NCBI GenBank assembly: GCA_004835665.1
Contig: RBKR01000018.1
Location: 930,001 to 994,000 of the forward strand
DNA: 64,000 bases
Origin: Phoma sp. XZ068
Lineage: Eukaryota; Ascomycota; Dothideomycetes; Pleosporales; Didymellaceae
Direction: 5' to 3'
Shown here: one piece after another, positions 34,522-46,347 of the stretch
How positions within the stretch are numbered: position 1 is the stretch's first letter
How the letters are laid out: every line of letters starts with the position of its first letter
Notes under the pieces: generated by a model
Told to the model about the DNA's origin: nothing
Database searches by the model: none
Seen by the model: the letters and a program-made list of their open reading frames with translations, nothing else
Position numbers and translations under genes: made by a program

Positions 34522-35129
34522 GATTTCGTATGTTTTCAGGAAAATGTCGTGCTCTCAAGTATAGTTATTCTATGTTTACTGGGGTTTGCATAGGTACATA
34601 TGAATCCGATGTCGCTGTCGATGTTGCTTTGCTTTGATGGGGCAGATGATGTGCTTTGTGTCTCTACTCGCGTCAATCGCTTATCTCCCGGCCCCTACAC
34701 AAATCAGCGTCGGGTAAGAGAACATGGACTCGTACCGCGGTTTATTCCTGACACAAGCTACTTTGGGTGGTGCAATATACCCATGTTGTAATCGGGCTGT
34801 AGCGGCTGATTACGGCCTTTCTCCACATCGACAACTACCGCGCCATTGGGCTCCACAATGCCGACAGGACGGTTACCGTGAAGAGGCCGTAGACACCGAC
34901 GCGAGTGAACGAGGTATCCATGTACCTGTGCGCTAGCTCCTTTGCTGACCACCCTGTAGAATGACGACGTCGGCTGTCCGGGAGTGGTCCTTCAGCGCAT
35001 CGGAACCAGACCGCTGCAATCGCATCCTTCCCCAACTTTGTAATCATACTTGACCCTTTTCTTTCTTCAACAAAAAAAGTCTTGACTGTTCACACAGTCA
35101 ATCGTTACCTCATACAAGCTGAAATCATC
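34522..35129. promoter_or_regulatory. Divergent promoter region between monooxygenase 1 and MDR oxidoreductase
   Basis: About 608 bp shared upstream by two genes on opposite strands, so the pair may be co-regulated. No repeated binding site stood out. Confidence 0.45.
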
Positions 35130-36536
35130 ATGGTTCCCTGGCGATGGCGACCCAAGAGCATTTCAAAGGCACCCACACAGATCAAACAGGAGAGCACGGT
35201 AGATGATGTACAGGGCCGATTCCAGCGCAACGTGGTAGACAAGACACATCCCGAACGGCAATCTGCGTTATTGCTCCATGCAATCCGTCAGCCCTACGAA
35301 GTCTCTATCGATCATGCTGTTCCAGAGATACAGCACGACTCTGAGCTATTAGTGAAGGTTACTGCTGTGGGGTTGAATCCTATAGATTGGAAGTCGCCGT
35401 AAGTGCGCGTCCCTTCAACGCCTCTTGTTGATTATCTGAACTAACAGTCGACTAGTGACTACAACTTTGGTGTACCTGTGTTACCTTTCGTCTCGGGCCG
35501 CGAGCTATCTGGTGTCGTCATTAAAGCGCCGAAGACTTCGAACTCTCGCATACGCGAAGGCGACGTTGTGGCCATCCCTTCGACCGATTATCGTGATTTA
35601 CGCAAAGCTGCTTTCCAAGAATACAGCATTGCATCATCATTCAATACCATACGACTTCCACAGAACGTTTCGACGGAGTCTGGCAGCATTTTGGGTGTTG
35701 CATTTGTATCTGCGGTGCTGGCACTAGGCATTTGTATGGGCGTCAGTTTTGAGGGCGTCGAGGATGGCCCAGATCTTCTAAAGATTGTGCGAAACATTGA
35801 TCCCGAGAGACTGCCAGCAGACATCAGGAAAGAATGCCTGGAGAATATAAGTGAGGTGGACCGGGCCAAACCTGGAGACTTTCTTGTTATTTGGGGTGGC
35901 AGCTCCACCAGCGCGCACCTTACCAAACAGATCGCAAGATTGACCGGCTTGAAGATTGTGTCTGTTGTTGATAACGCAAAGCACGGAATACGTTTATCTT
36001 CGAACGTAGCTACACGGCCAGACTTGCTTGTAGACTCGCACGATCCCACGAGAGCTATTGACATCATCAAGCGAGCAACGAAGGATGGTGCGCGTTTTGG
36101 TTTCGACACCCAGGGCAAAGAGTCTGCTGCTCAACTTTTGCGATCGCTAGCATCGGCGACTTCTCCAATTTCTTCTTTGCCTAAAGGCGCTCACAATTAC
36201 GAGCGCAAAGACTCGAAGCTCCCAACTCCACCATCAACACCGCTGGAGCCTGCAGAAGGTGCTCCACGATCACACCTGGTTGGACTTACGGGGCTGCCAA
36301 AAACTGATATTCCGCAAGATGTAACATTACACAACGTACCGATCAAGCTCTTCCACGAAGTTCCAGAGGTTGGGGAGGCGCTGAGTGCTTGGTGCGAGAG
36401 ATTACTCGTGAAGGGATTGTTGGTGCCACCCGATGTTGTAGGAACAGTAGACGGATTAGGCGCGATTAACGAAGGCCTCGATAGGATGAGGAGAAGAGAG
36501 GTCAGTGGAGGCCGACTTGTAGCTGTATTGCCCTGA
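35130..36536 (+). CDS. Zinc-independent medium-chain dehydrogenase/reductase (CipB/ToxD-like)
   Basis: Two exons, 35,130-35,398 and 35,456-36,536, with a 57-nt intron that joins NPIDWKSP to DYNFG, giving 449 residues. It has the GroES-like domain (ELLVKVTAVGLNPIDWK; GRELSGVVI; EGDVVAI) followed by a Rossmann domain with IWGGSSTSAHLTKQIARLTG, the NADPH-binding turn of fungal quinone-reductase and trans-enoyl-reductase types. The zinc-ligand pattern of true alcohol dehydrogenases is absent. A Pro/Ser/Thr-rich insert near residue 320 is typical of the fungal CipB-like branch. An N-terminal extension of about 45 residues precedes the domain and may not all be real. It probably reduces a C=C or quinone group of an intermediate. 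It is transcribed divergently from monooxygenase 1. Confidence 0.8.
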
Positions 36537-36820
36537 GCGTATCGTCCGTATGTATATAAACCTGAATTTTTCAAAGGCCTGGGAGCAGAGATTGAATGCT
36601 ACCCCAACCGCTTTGACATACCCTCACGCAAAAAAGGAGACATGTCTTGCGTGATATCATTTTGTTTGAGAAAGATCTTACTCTCGTCTTCTTCGCTCTG
36701 CGATTGATCCAAATCTTAAGCCTTTGACAGAGCGCTGCATTATCAAAAGCTCGTTTACAGGTTGCAAAAACCTAGGTATATGGCCATCCCCTTCCTATCA
36801 ACAAGATGTCATGATGTCGT
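36537..36820. terminator. Convergent 3' region
   Basis: 284 bp between the stop codons of the plus-strand MDR gene and the minus-strand UNC93-like gene. It must hold both polyadenylation regions; no precise signal can be assigned. Confidence 0.35.
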
Positions 36821-38438
36821 TTATTCCAAATCAGTCTTCCCTTGTTGAGAATGCACAACTGCCGATCGCGTTGATACCGTGCCTTTAGCATCAATCTCAT
36901 CCTCGAATGTTTTCTTCTCACCAAACTCCCTGAGCACGAGCCAAGCCGGCCAGATAGCCACTGCCCAAAGCGCAAAGTTCCAGTACACCGCCCCAACTTC
37001 CGCAAAAACAGTGATGGAAGTGATGCCATAACTAATTGCTTGCCAAGCAGACTCAGTACCTCTTAGCAGAGCAGCATATCGAATGACTTCTGGCTCGTTC
37101 TCCGCGAGTTGGCCGATGAAGAAGTAAAGGAAAAGGTAGTTGAGCTGGAAACCGACTGTCAAGAAGATGAAAACTGCGAATCCACGACCAAAGCCTGCGG
37201 ATGTCCAGTCATATGTTGGCTGCGATGACCGGAATTCGGTGACAAGAATGGTGGCCCACAACCACCAGGCACCCTGTAGGACAACAATAGACCAGAACGT
37301 GCTGCGAGCGCGGAAACGCAGTGAAATGGATGTACGATCCAGGTAACTGCCAAGAATATTTCCACAGATCACAGCTACAATGCCAGACAGGAATGAGCCT
37401 AAGGCGCGAGAGCGGACAGAGAACCACACTGACTAAGTGTTAGTCGATCTATCTTCACGTGGTGTTTGCAAAGACCGACTTACAAGCTAAGTATGTAAAG
37501 TAAACAGCTTCCGAGAACACGGCTTGTCCGATCCAGAGAACGGTTAAAAGGAATCGCTTTGTAAAGAAAAGCTTAGTCGTAGCTTTGATTTCAAACCACG
37601 GGTTATCCAAGATAGTCAGGTCAACCTTTTTGCCATCTTTCCTCTGAACTTTGTTAGGTTTGTTGAGGAACAGACCAACGAAGGGACCGATACACTGCAG
37701 CGCAATGAAGATAAGGTAGACCGTGTATGACACGCTGCCCGCTTGATCACGGTCTGCGTTGAGTCCGAGGTTGATCGCGCCGCCGAGGATCTGACCAGCC
37801 AAGCGGAAGGTAAGCCAGTATCCAAGCGCTTTACCCTTATTCCACGGTTCAGGATAGGCAATGGCAATGGCAGCTTCAGCCATCCAGAAGACACCCGCGG
37901 AGATACCACATAGTGAGCTTCCAAGGTAGATGAACCATTCAGTTCCGAAGCGGTTGTTGGTGTACACTGCGTGATATCAGTAATTGTCAGCTAGCTGGTC
38001 GATATTGAAGCTTACAAGCTGCCGCATACGGTGCATATCCGATACTATCTGATTGTCAGTAAGAAAGTCAACATATGAAGTTGTGCTTACTGACGTTCCA
38101 AATATCAGTGCTCCCTTGATTCCAATATAGTGAACAATGGCGCTACTAAAATAGCAGCTGACCACCATCAAGCAGAAAGTGAGCGAATTGCCAGCGTTAA
38201 CTAGGTGAGGGGATTGAGCCCCTCCCGCTCCAAGCGAATTCATGGCTCCCCAGATACCCGGCGCTGAAAAGTTGCAGAGACCAAGAATAGTTATGTTGAA
38301 GAATGTACTTCGATACCATTTTGCTGTAGTCGTCAGTTCGATGTGCCAGGGAAATTTGAAGCTTCATGTACTTGGATAGTCACGCCTCTCGACTTCGACA
38401 TCGCTGCCCGATTCTAAGGATGATTCTTGTGTAGCCAT
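36821..38438 (-). CDS. UNC93-like MFS transporter 2
   Basis: Five exons: 38,372-38,438, 38,095-38,323, 38,016-38,044, 37,484-37,966 and 36,821-37,428, with introns of 48, 50, 49 and 55 nt, giving 471 residues. Spliced sequence gives GLCNFSAPGIWGAMNSLGAGG, LVNAGNSLTF, IGYAPYAAALYTNNRFGTEW and WFSVRSRALGSFLSG, all matching transporter 1 at 30,418-31,975, with about eleven hydrophobic segments. One donor (GTCAGT at 38,094) is chosen because only it keeps the frame. The intron positions partly differ from transporter 1, so the duplication is not recent. It lies between the MDR oxidoreductase and the Baeyer-Villiger-type gene. Cargo unknown. Confidence 0.85.
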
Positions 38439-39094
38439 GTTTGATAATTTCTAACCTCCACTTGTAGATCAATCTGCGGAAGGATTGGCTTCATATATTT
38501 CTACAAAACCTCGCAATCTTGTCGTGGTGTCGGTGGCATTCGAAAGAGGGTAGCAAGTGCCGAAGCTATCATGGGCCAAAAGCTTGTAATCATGGACTTG
38601 CCTGGTAGCTTTCACGCGAGAACCATACGACCCTGCTGCCATGACTCCGGTAATCGGTGCAATTACTTCTAGATCTCTCTTATGCAAGCCCAAATGCGAA
38701 TCCCTTGCCGTTTGACGCTGCTGTGGGCCTTTCGCGGCAGAACGTGGAGGTTGATGTTTTGATGGGGTAGCACGCCATTCCCCCTGTCGTTTGCGGAATA
38801 ACACACGTAGATCAGAGCATGGAACACGAAACTACACTGACGATTCCAGTAGAACGGATGTCGTGATTTCGGAGAACTTGTAAGCGTGCTAGTGGCCACG
38901 CAATGTTGATACGGGATTGCCGTATTAGGTATGCATTTGCCGTCGAAACATGAACTACGTACGACCATCAACGGGTAATGTCGAAGCGTCCGGAGAAGGT
39001 CCCGCACGTTATGAAGCATAACATTTGAGCGCATCGATAATAATATTGTGAGATAATGTTGTGAGGCATTGGCTAGAGGCCTCCGAAAAGGCCC
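38439..39094. other. Intergenic, no gene recognised
   Basis: 656 bp upstream of UNC93-like transporter 2 and downstream of the flavin monooxygenase gene. No open frame starting with ATG shows conservation. Confidence 0.5.
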
Positions 39095-41079
39095 TTACGA
39101 CGATTTCTTGATAGCACCCGGCAAATCCCACCAGCTCTCATGGACGTCTTTCAAGTCTGGCTCTGCACCAGGCGCTTTGAGATAAGATGTCAGATCAGTA
39201 GTCTCATCGATCTCTCTTGTCGTGTAGCCGTTACCGAAATATGCGAATCTGTTCTGTTTGTTGAAGCGTTCATATTCCCAATCTTCCCAACGAGGGTCGC
39301 GCCGGACGAGTGTAAGTCCAGCAGCGGATCCAGGCCATAAACCGTGTATCCTCTGTCCAGGAAGACCTCCATTATTCCATGAAGAGCACTTGTCTGTTAG
39401 TACCGTACTTGGAAAGAATGCGTCACAGTAATCAACGAAGTCATCCGCAGCGTCTTTAGTTGGGGCGATTGACTTAATGCCTTGTGAAGAAACCTTTCGC
39501 AGAATCTTTGCGAAGAAAGTGAGTGCAGTCTCGACAGCTTGTGGAACGGTTCCAGATGGGCCTGTTGCATGCGGTCCGGCCAGGAAGAATAGGTTGGGAA
39601 AGCCCGGTGTTGCGGTGCCCAGGTAAGTGTAAGGGAAGCCAAATATACCATCAGGTTTCCAGGCCTCCTTCAAGTCAATCCCACGCGCTTTTATGGAGAA
39701 CGGTGGAACCAGGTCGGTGTTGGCTCCTGTGGCACAGAAAATGGCCTCGAAGTCATGCGTCTTGCCATCTACTGTCTCAATACCAGTTGGGGTGAATCGC
39801 TTGATGGGCGTCTTGACCAGCTCAGCGTTTTCTTCGGTAAGCGACTCAAGATATCCAGGTCCTGGAGTCAATCGTCGGCAGTGCGGCGCAAAATCTGGAA
39901 TCAGGCCATCGAGAAGCTCGGGCTTCTTTGCTGCTCGCGCCTTCATAACCTCAATGAAAGTATCCCTGATGCCCTCATTCTCTTCGGACCCTCGTACCAT
40001 GGCGCGAAAACGACGCCAATACTTTTCCTCAATCTCCTTACGGAACTTGAGGTATGTTTCTGGGTCTTGGAACGATTCCAGTTGATTGGCTGGGTAAGGC
40101 TGGGGTTCGAAAGTCCTTTCATCACCCGCCCAAGATGTCGCAATCCACGTCGGGTTTCGTACAAAATGTGTGACGTGATTTGCCGTGCGCTGCAGGTGTG
40201 GTACTACTTGAAGCCCACTGGCTCCATTACCAATGACTGCGACTTTCTTGCCTTTAGGGTCGTAGGATTGGTCCCAATTTGATGTATGCCGCAGATGCCC
40301 TGTGTAACTATTGAGACCTGGATAATCAGGAAGCTTCCAAGCGTTAAAACGTCCAATGGCGGTAATGACAAAGTCGAAGTCCTCCTGGCTTGAGGTATCG
40401 TTAATGAGATTGTGCACAGTTATGCTCCACTTGGACCTGGCATCGTCCCACGACGCATCGTCGACACGATGACGTAGTTTGACATATTTGTAAACGTCGT
40501 GCTTCCTGGCTGTTGCTTGCCAGTAGTCTCGGATCTCTGCACCTTTGGCGAAGATCTCAGACCATTGCGTGTTGGGCGAAAACGTACTCTGATAGACGTG
40601 GGCTGGTATGTCGCAGCGCACCCCAGGATACGTATTTTCCAGCCATGTGCCACTCTACTGATTATCAGATCGCTGTAAGTATCACTCGCTGCGAATGACT
40701 TACTACATCGCTATTCTTCTCGAAGATGGTCAACTGAATACCAGGTACTTTGGCTGGAAGTAGAATACCGGCGTTAATACCAGCTAATCCAGCCTACACG
40801 CTGTCAGATTTGTCTTCCATATCACCACCTCGAGCAAGGAATACGTACTCCAACGACAGCAACTTTCAGAGACCGAATGTCGTCGATGTGGTGGTTTGGA
40901 TCAAGCTGCAATTGCGAGATGGGGTAACTGATTGGCAGGGTTGGTCGAGTATCGACTTGTTCTGTCTCGCTCACAGGCGCAAGATGCTCTGTCAACTGCG
41001 CGACGCGTCGTGTCGAAGTTGTCGACGGTGACGTCTTGCCCAGCGTATCGGTGGTGGGAATAACGCGGTTCGGCGCCAT
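39095..41079 (-). CDS. Class B flavin monooxygenase, Baeyer-Villiger type
   Basis: Three exons: 40,849-41,079, 40,704-40,793 and 39,095-40,654, with introns of 55 and 49 nt, giving 626 residues. The first splice completes the FAD-binding GAGLAG turn (residues 77-82), the second restores SGTW (108-111). The Baeyer-Villiger fingerprint appears as YTGHLRHTSNWD (224-235; F replaced by Y, P by D), followed by the NADPH-binding GNGASG (249-254). Such enzymes use FAD, NADPH and O2 to insert oxygen beside a carbonyl, making esters or lactones. A charged N-terminal extension of about 70 residues precedes the FAD domain, as in many fungal members. No membrane anchor. Its position among other oxygenases suggests a step in the same pathway; the substrate is unknown. 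Confidence 0.88.
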
Positions 41080-41565
41080 CTTGATTGGGACTAGCGCCAG
41101 GCAATCTAAAATTGAGGGGCGACAATTACCTTGGTAATTCGCTCGCTTTCGCAACAATGAACAACGTGAAGATGTGAGGGCTTTATCTAAGCCATTTAAA
41201 GGCCAACTGGCTGGCCTACCGATGCACCTCCGAGCCACGTTTCATCCGTTATCGTCCCGTATTCGGTATCTACCTGATCTTCCGCGATTGCAGCTCGGGA
41301 TGATGGTGGTAATCACGCCTTCACCCCACAGGCTGACGGTATACGCCATGTAGCAGTCGGCTCGGCTGTCGTGCTCGCTACCCTGCGCCTGTGCAGTGTT
41401 GAGAGCGCCCGTCAAGCGTTTCGAGCCCTACATGGATCCCGCACAGTTGACATTGGACTGTTCCCATGCACTGAGACCAGGCCGCCCGACTGTGGACATA
41501 CATAAGGCTGCAGCGGAACATGCAATGGCATGCAGAAGCAAAGATCTTTTTGTCAGTGAGTTCAC
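41080..41565. promoter_or_regulatory. Divergent promoter region between flavin monooxygenase and ACS transporter
   Basis: 486 bp between two divergent genes. It contains a CCG-N4-CGG everted repeat at 41,257-41,266, a form some Zn2Cys6 regulators bind, but only once and without a matching site in the other cluster promoters that I noticed. Confidence 0.35.
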
Positions 41566-43174
41566 ATGATTTCACCAATCAAAGGCCGCAAGTGGTACCA
41601 AATCCGTTGGTTTCAGGACTACGATACGCCAGAGGAGCGTAAGTTGATTGCAAAACTTGACTTTCTCATCGTACCGTACGTTTTCCTGGCATATTGGGTG
41701 AAGTACATTGATCAAGCCAATATCAGTAAGTCTTGTATGCAATTGATACACTCTGGCGACTGACAGACACAGACAATGCGTATGTTGCCGGCCTCAAAGA
41801 AGATCTGGGGTTCCAGGGCAATGAGCTGGTGCGACTTCAGACAATGTACGTGGTCGGATCGGTAGTCGGTCAGCTGCCGTTTATGTACCTTTTCACGCGT
41901 ATCCCCATGTTTTACCTCATACCGTTCCTTGATGTAGCCTGGGGCATCTTCACACTGCTTCAGTACCGAGTCCACTCTTTTGCAGAGCTGGCAGCATACA
42001 GATTCTTAGTAGGTCTCTTCGAGGCGGCCTTCTTTCCAGCAATTCATTATATCTTTGGTAAGTATTCTTGCACGACATGTTCTGCAACGACTGACTATGC
42101 ATCAGGGTCATGGTATCGAGGCGATGAAATCGGCCGCCGTGGTGGCTTCTTCTACGTTGGTCTCACTCTGGGTACGCTCACTGCCGCTTTGATTCAGTCT
42201 GGAGCAACTTCCCGTCTTGATGGTATCCATGGTCTTGCAGGATGGCGATGGATGTACATCATATGTGCTATCATTACCATCCCTGTTGGCCTCCTTGGGC
42301 TGTGTGTTCTTCCTGGGACACCTGATAGGCCTAACAAGCTTGTTCTCACTGATCGCGATGTTGAACTTGCTAAAATCCGTCTGCAACGTGCTGGTCATAA
42401 CGTTAAGGGCAACGTCACCGTCCATACCTTTGTCAAGATTGCCAAATCACCGCTTGTCTGGGCTTTCCTGCTTCTGGATATATTCTTTTGGAACGGATGT
42501 ATCAACACATCATCAGGCGGCTACCTATTGTGGCTGAAGAGCTTGAACCGGTACTCCAAAGCCCGTATCAATGAGCTGGGTGCTATCTCTCCAGCTTTGG
42601 GAATTTTCTACACACTGGCCGTGTGTTTTGCCTCTGATCTCGTACTTGGCCCAGCCTGGGCTATCACCGTTTCTCACACTTGGAACATCATTGGTCTTAT
42701 CATTCTCACCATCTGGAATGTTCCGGAGCCGGCAATCTGGTTTGCCTTCATGACAACGTACTCAGCTGTCGCAATGTCAAGCGTATTGTATGGATGGATC
42801 AACAGTCAACTGAGCTACTCCCCGGCGGAGCGAGCTGTGGCACTCGTACTTGCCAATACTCTAGCACAGTCTTCCACAGCGTGGACGCCCCTTCTAGTCT
42901 TTAAAACCGTCGAAGGACCTAGATTCCCGAAAGGATGGCCGTTCGTGCTTGCAAATGCCGTATGTCTCATCATCCTAGCCCACATCATAAAAGTGTATAT
43001 CCAAAAGAGATCGAGGTATGTATCATGCTTTAACCCGATAGCAAAGTTTGCTAACTCCAATACTCCAATAGCAAGCAAATGACAGCTTCAGAAGTTGATA
43101 GTGCAAGCTCGATACAGGAGACAGTAGACCACCATAAGCCTAAGGTTCTCCCCGTCACAGAAGGGTCAGCTTGA
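41566..43174 (+). CDS. ACS-family MFS transporter (allantoate permease-like)
   Basis: Four exons: 41,566-41,725, 41,773-42,057, 42,106-43,015 and 43,072-43,174, with introns of 47, 48 and 56 nt, giving 485 residues. The first splice restores YIDQANINNAYVAGLKEDLG, a hallmark of the anion:cation symporter family (Dal5, Seo1, Liz1, Tna1 types), which imports organic anions, vitamins, ureides or sulfonates. Twelve hydrophobic segments, with RFLVGLFEAAFFPA and SWYRGDEIGRRG as further family motifs. It would act at the plasma membrane. Its place between two flavin monooxygenases makes it the best candidate importer for their substrate; organic N- or S-acids fit both families, but this is inference. 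Confidence 0.87.
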
Positions 43175-43853
43175 TCCAGTTCAACATACAGAGGTTCACC
43201 TGGACTCTCAGACATACATTCATGCTTGTAATCTTTTGTTCAATACTGAAGAACCATTCACAACTTAATACTGCTTTCGCCCCCGATACAATGAGCATAC
43301 ATAGCTATGCCTTTAGGGCTTCAAACAAAGCTTCGCTCAATTCAAAGTTCCCCGAGTGAAAGTACGATTCTAAGCACTCCATCAATAGCACTCCATCAAT
43401 CACACCAAGGGAAACTCAACACCGTACAAATTTTTTGGCTGACGTATATCGCCTAGTCCCGCTGCTGAAGCACACGTTTCCGCTCAGCTCACATATGCGC
43501 CCTCCGGATTTCGTATCCCACTAGTGTTAGACGGACACGTCCACGTGAGAAGCACGCAACATTAAACTTATCCATGCACAGCGTCAAGAGCGTGCATGAC
43601 ACTGCAGTTATATCCACGCCGCGACTAATTGCGACTTCGGGTGACGGTGTTCAGAATGGCGCAATCGCCGCCATGCATTACGATTCCCCACATCTGACGA
43701 TAGGAAGCGTGATCACCAACATGGTGGGACCGCTGAAGATTAGATTTACCGAAATAGATATAACATCACTTCTTTATTGATTGATGATTAACGTGAACGA
43801 CTGAATTATCACAGCTTACTCGCAGGTCTGCAAGCCAGGTCCAACCCATCAAC
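43175..43853. other. Intergenic, promoter of monooxygenase 2
   Basis: About 680 bp between two plus-strand genes. No conserved frame. A short Glu/Asp-poor frame at 43,574-43,780 is not convincing. Confidence 0.45.
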
Positions 43854-45360
43854 ATGGCCGCATCAACACCGACGATCAATGGGCCCACCACAATTGGCAG
43901 CATCTCAAAGAAGATCCTCATCAATGCTTTTGACATGAGCACAGTTGGTCACTTATCTCCCGGTCAATGGAAGAACCCGAAGGATAAGTCTGCCACCAAG
44001 CGCAAGCTCGATTACTGGATCGATCTTGCCAAATTGCTTGAGCGCGGCGGCATCAATGCACTCTTCCTGGCTGACACTTACGGTGGCTACGACACATATG
44101 AGGATAGCCTGGACAATTGCATTCGGCGAGCCGCGCAATGGCCAATGACAGACCCTACCATCCCTATCTCAGCTATGGCTGCGGTAACGAAGAATCTGGC
44201 ATTTGCAATCACTGCTAGCACAAGCTTTGAGCCGCCATTCCTGCTGGCGAAGCGATTCAGTACGTTGGATCATCTTACGGGAGGGAGGTTTGGGTGGAAC
44301 ATAGTGACGAGTTGGAAGAAGGCAGCGTTCAAGGCGATTGGATTGGATAACCCGATAGAGCATGATGAGAGGTATGCGCAAGCTGACGAATATCTCCGTG
44401 TTCTGTACAAGTAAGCATATCGCCCTCAAATACGCGAAGATGATCTAACACTGACTTGGGAAAAGGCTTTGGGAAGGCAGCTGGGCCGACGACGCCATCA
44501 CCGAGAACAAGGATAAGGACGAGTATATCGATCCGGATCGCATTAGAACCATTAAGCACGAGGGCAAATTTTTCCACTTGGAATCAAGACATATTGTCGA
44601 TCCCTCGCCACAGCGCACACCCTTCCTATTCCAAGCCGGCACCTCATCAGCAGGCAGCGAGTTCGCCGCCAACCACGCAGAAGCAATCTTTGTCTCCTCG
44701 CATTCGCCTGTGGTACTGAAGCCGAAAATTGCCAAGATTCGTGAGCTGGCTAAGGACAAGGGCAGGGATCCGCAGAGCATTAAGTTCTTCGCAACTTTCA
44801 CCCCAATACTGGGCAGAACAGACGAGGAAGCGCAACAAAAGTACGAAGAGTTGAAGAAGTATGCTAGCGAGATTGGTGGGCTGGTGCTTGTATCTGGCTG
44901 GACTGGTATTGATTTGAGCCAGTACCCGCCCGATAAGATTCTCACTGCGGATGACGCGACGACAGATCATCGTGTAAGAAGTCTCCTGGATCAGTTTACT
45001 GTTACATCACCTGAGGTGCCAGAGTGGACACCCAAGGTCATAGCCGAAAAGGCTTCCATTGGCGGGCTCGGGCCAGTGAGTGTCGGGTCTCCGGTAACGG
45101 TTGCGGATGAACTCGAGCGGTGGGTGAGGGAGGCGGATGTTGATGGATTCAACATTGGATATGTGACTACACCAGGTAGCTTCGAAGATGTCGTTGATCT
45201 ACTTGTACCTGAACTAAGAAGGAGAGGGATTTACTCGCAGCCTGAAGAGGTGGGGTTAACTGCGAGAGAGAAAGTGTACGGTAAGGGGCAAGCAGGATTG
45301 CGGGATGATCATACGGGGAGCCAGTACAAGTATGATGTGTATGACGAGAAAAGGGTATGA
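43854..45360 (+). CDS. NtaA/DszA-family FMN-dependent monooxygenase 2
   Basis: Two exons, 43,854-44,410 and 44,466-45,360, with a 55-nt intron between LYK and LWEGSW, giving 483 residues. Full-length member of the nitrilotriacetate monooxygenase type: ILINAFDMSTVGHLSPGQW at the N-terminus, LADTYGGYD, AFAITASTSFEPPFLLAKRF, GGRFGWNIVTSW, EHDERYAQADEY, SPQRTPFLFQAGTSSAG and LGRTDEEAQ. It needs FMNH2 from a separate flavin reductase, none of which is seen in this window. Compared with monooxygenase 1 it is longer at the N-terminus and has one intron instead of five. Cytosolic by the lack of signals; a peroxisomal targeting end is absent (C-terminus DEKRV). Substrate unknown. Confidence 0.9.
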
Positions 45361-46347
45361 GTTGCTTGCCTGAGTTGATGTTAGAGAACGATATTTGAAC
45401 GCTTATGCCGATAATTCTGAATCAAGTCGGGAAGGGGGGGGGGGCGGTGGCGCATGAGGATGATGGAAATATACCTAGGTAACCACTGCACTGGGTGGCC
45501 AATCGCATACGCTCAAGTATCGGTGGTCAAAGATAGTGCGGCGACAGATCGTCCAAGGCCATGTAAAAAGTTCAGCCCTCTTATGTGGGAAGGCAATTGC
45601 AATGAAAGAAATTGTGAAAGGAATGGAACATTGTGCTATTACATCATAGAGACTAGCCCTTATCAAGTATTGCTTACTTCAAGCGCATGGCAATATTTAT
45701 GTCTGCCGTGATGGCGCTCGTAAATCCCATGGTGTTTCCCATCAAGAGAAATACCCGCGGTAATCGTTGGTTTACCTTGGTTATTACAGTAGCACCAGCC
45801 AATCATATGCAACCTCCGCCAGCTACATAGCCGTCATAATTTAGGGCTGATGCTCTTGCGCCGCTGGCTTCGTCATGCGCCTCGCGCCTCGATACCGCTC
45901 CCGCAGACTTGAGATTTGGGGTCTGTTCGCACTCTGCCCCTAATAACTGTAGCGGAGACACGTCCGTGAGGCGAGGGATGCCTTTCGGTACCGTCGGCAC
46001 GATACCTTCTGACGTTATCATAATTTCGGCGTGGTTGATCATCTATCTTCCCCGCGAAGTGCTAACCTTGTTAATGCAAGCGTACCAACGCCGCCACCCT
46101 GGGTGAGCTTAATGGTTAGTGTGTTCGAAAGCCTATCAGACAGTTGTTGGGAGGGGGTTTCCACAGGAGTCTTTCCAAAAGTCCAAGATGGCAGGCAATA
46201 CAATAACTAAATTCTCGGTCGGTTATATCGTAGATGCTTAAAAGTTACAATTCGCGCAGTTGATCAGCGTGAAGTGAACTTGAGCTCTTGTATTTGTAGA
46301 ACGGCCTCTGCTACTTATTGTGATCAGTACCTACCCCTAACGCCATC
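45361..46347. other. Intergenic with an 11-base G run
   Basis: About 990 bp without a recognisable gene. A homopolymer of eleven G lies at 45,434-45,444, just after monooxygenase 2. The right part should hold the promoter of the sugar-porter-type gene. Confidence 0.5.

Noticed and set aside
35588..36118. 176-codon minus-strand frame opposite the MDR oxidoreductase
   Set aside because: Shadow frame; the plus strand carries the conserved Rossmann domain.
41257..41266. CCG-N4-CGG everted repeat as a cluster-specific regulator site
   Set aside because: Only one copy found and not repeated in the other cluster promoters, so chance is likely.
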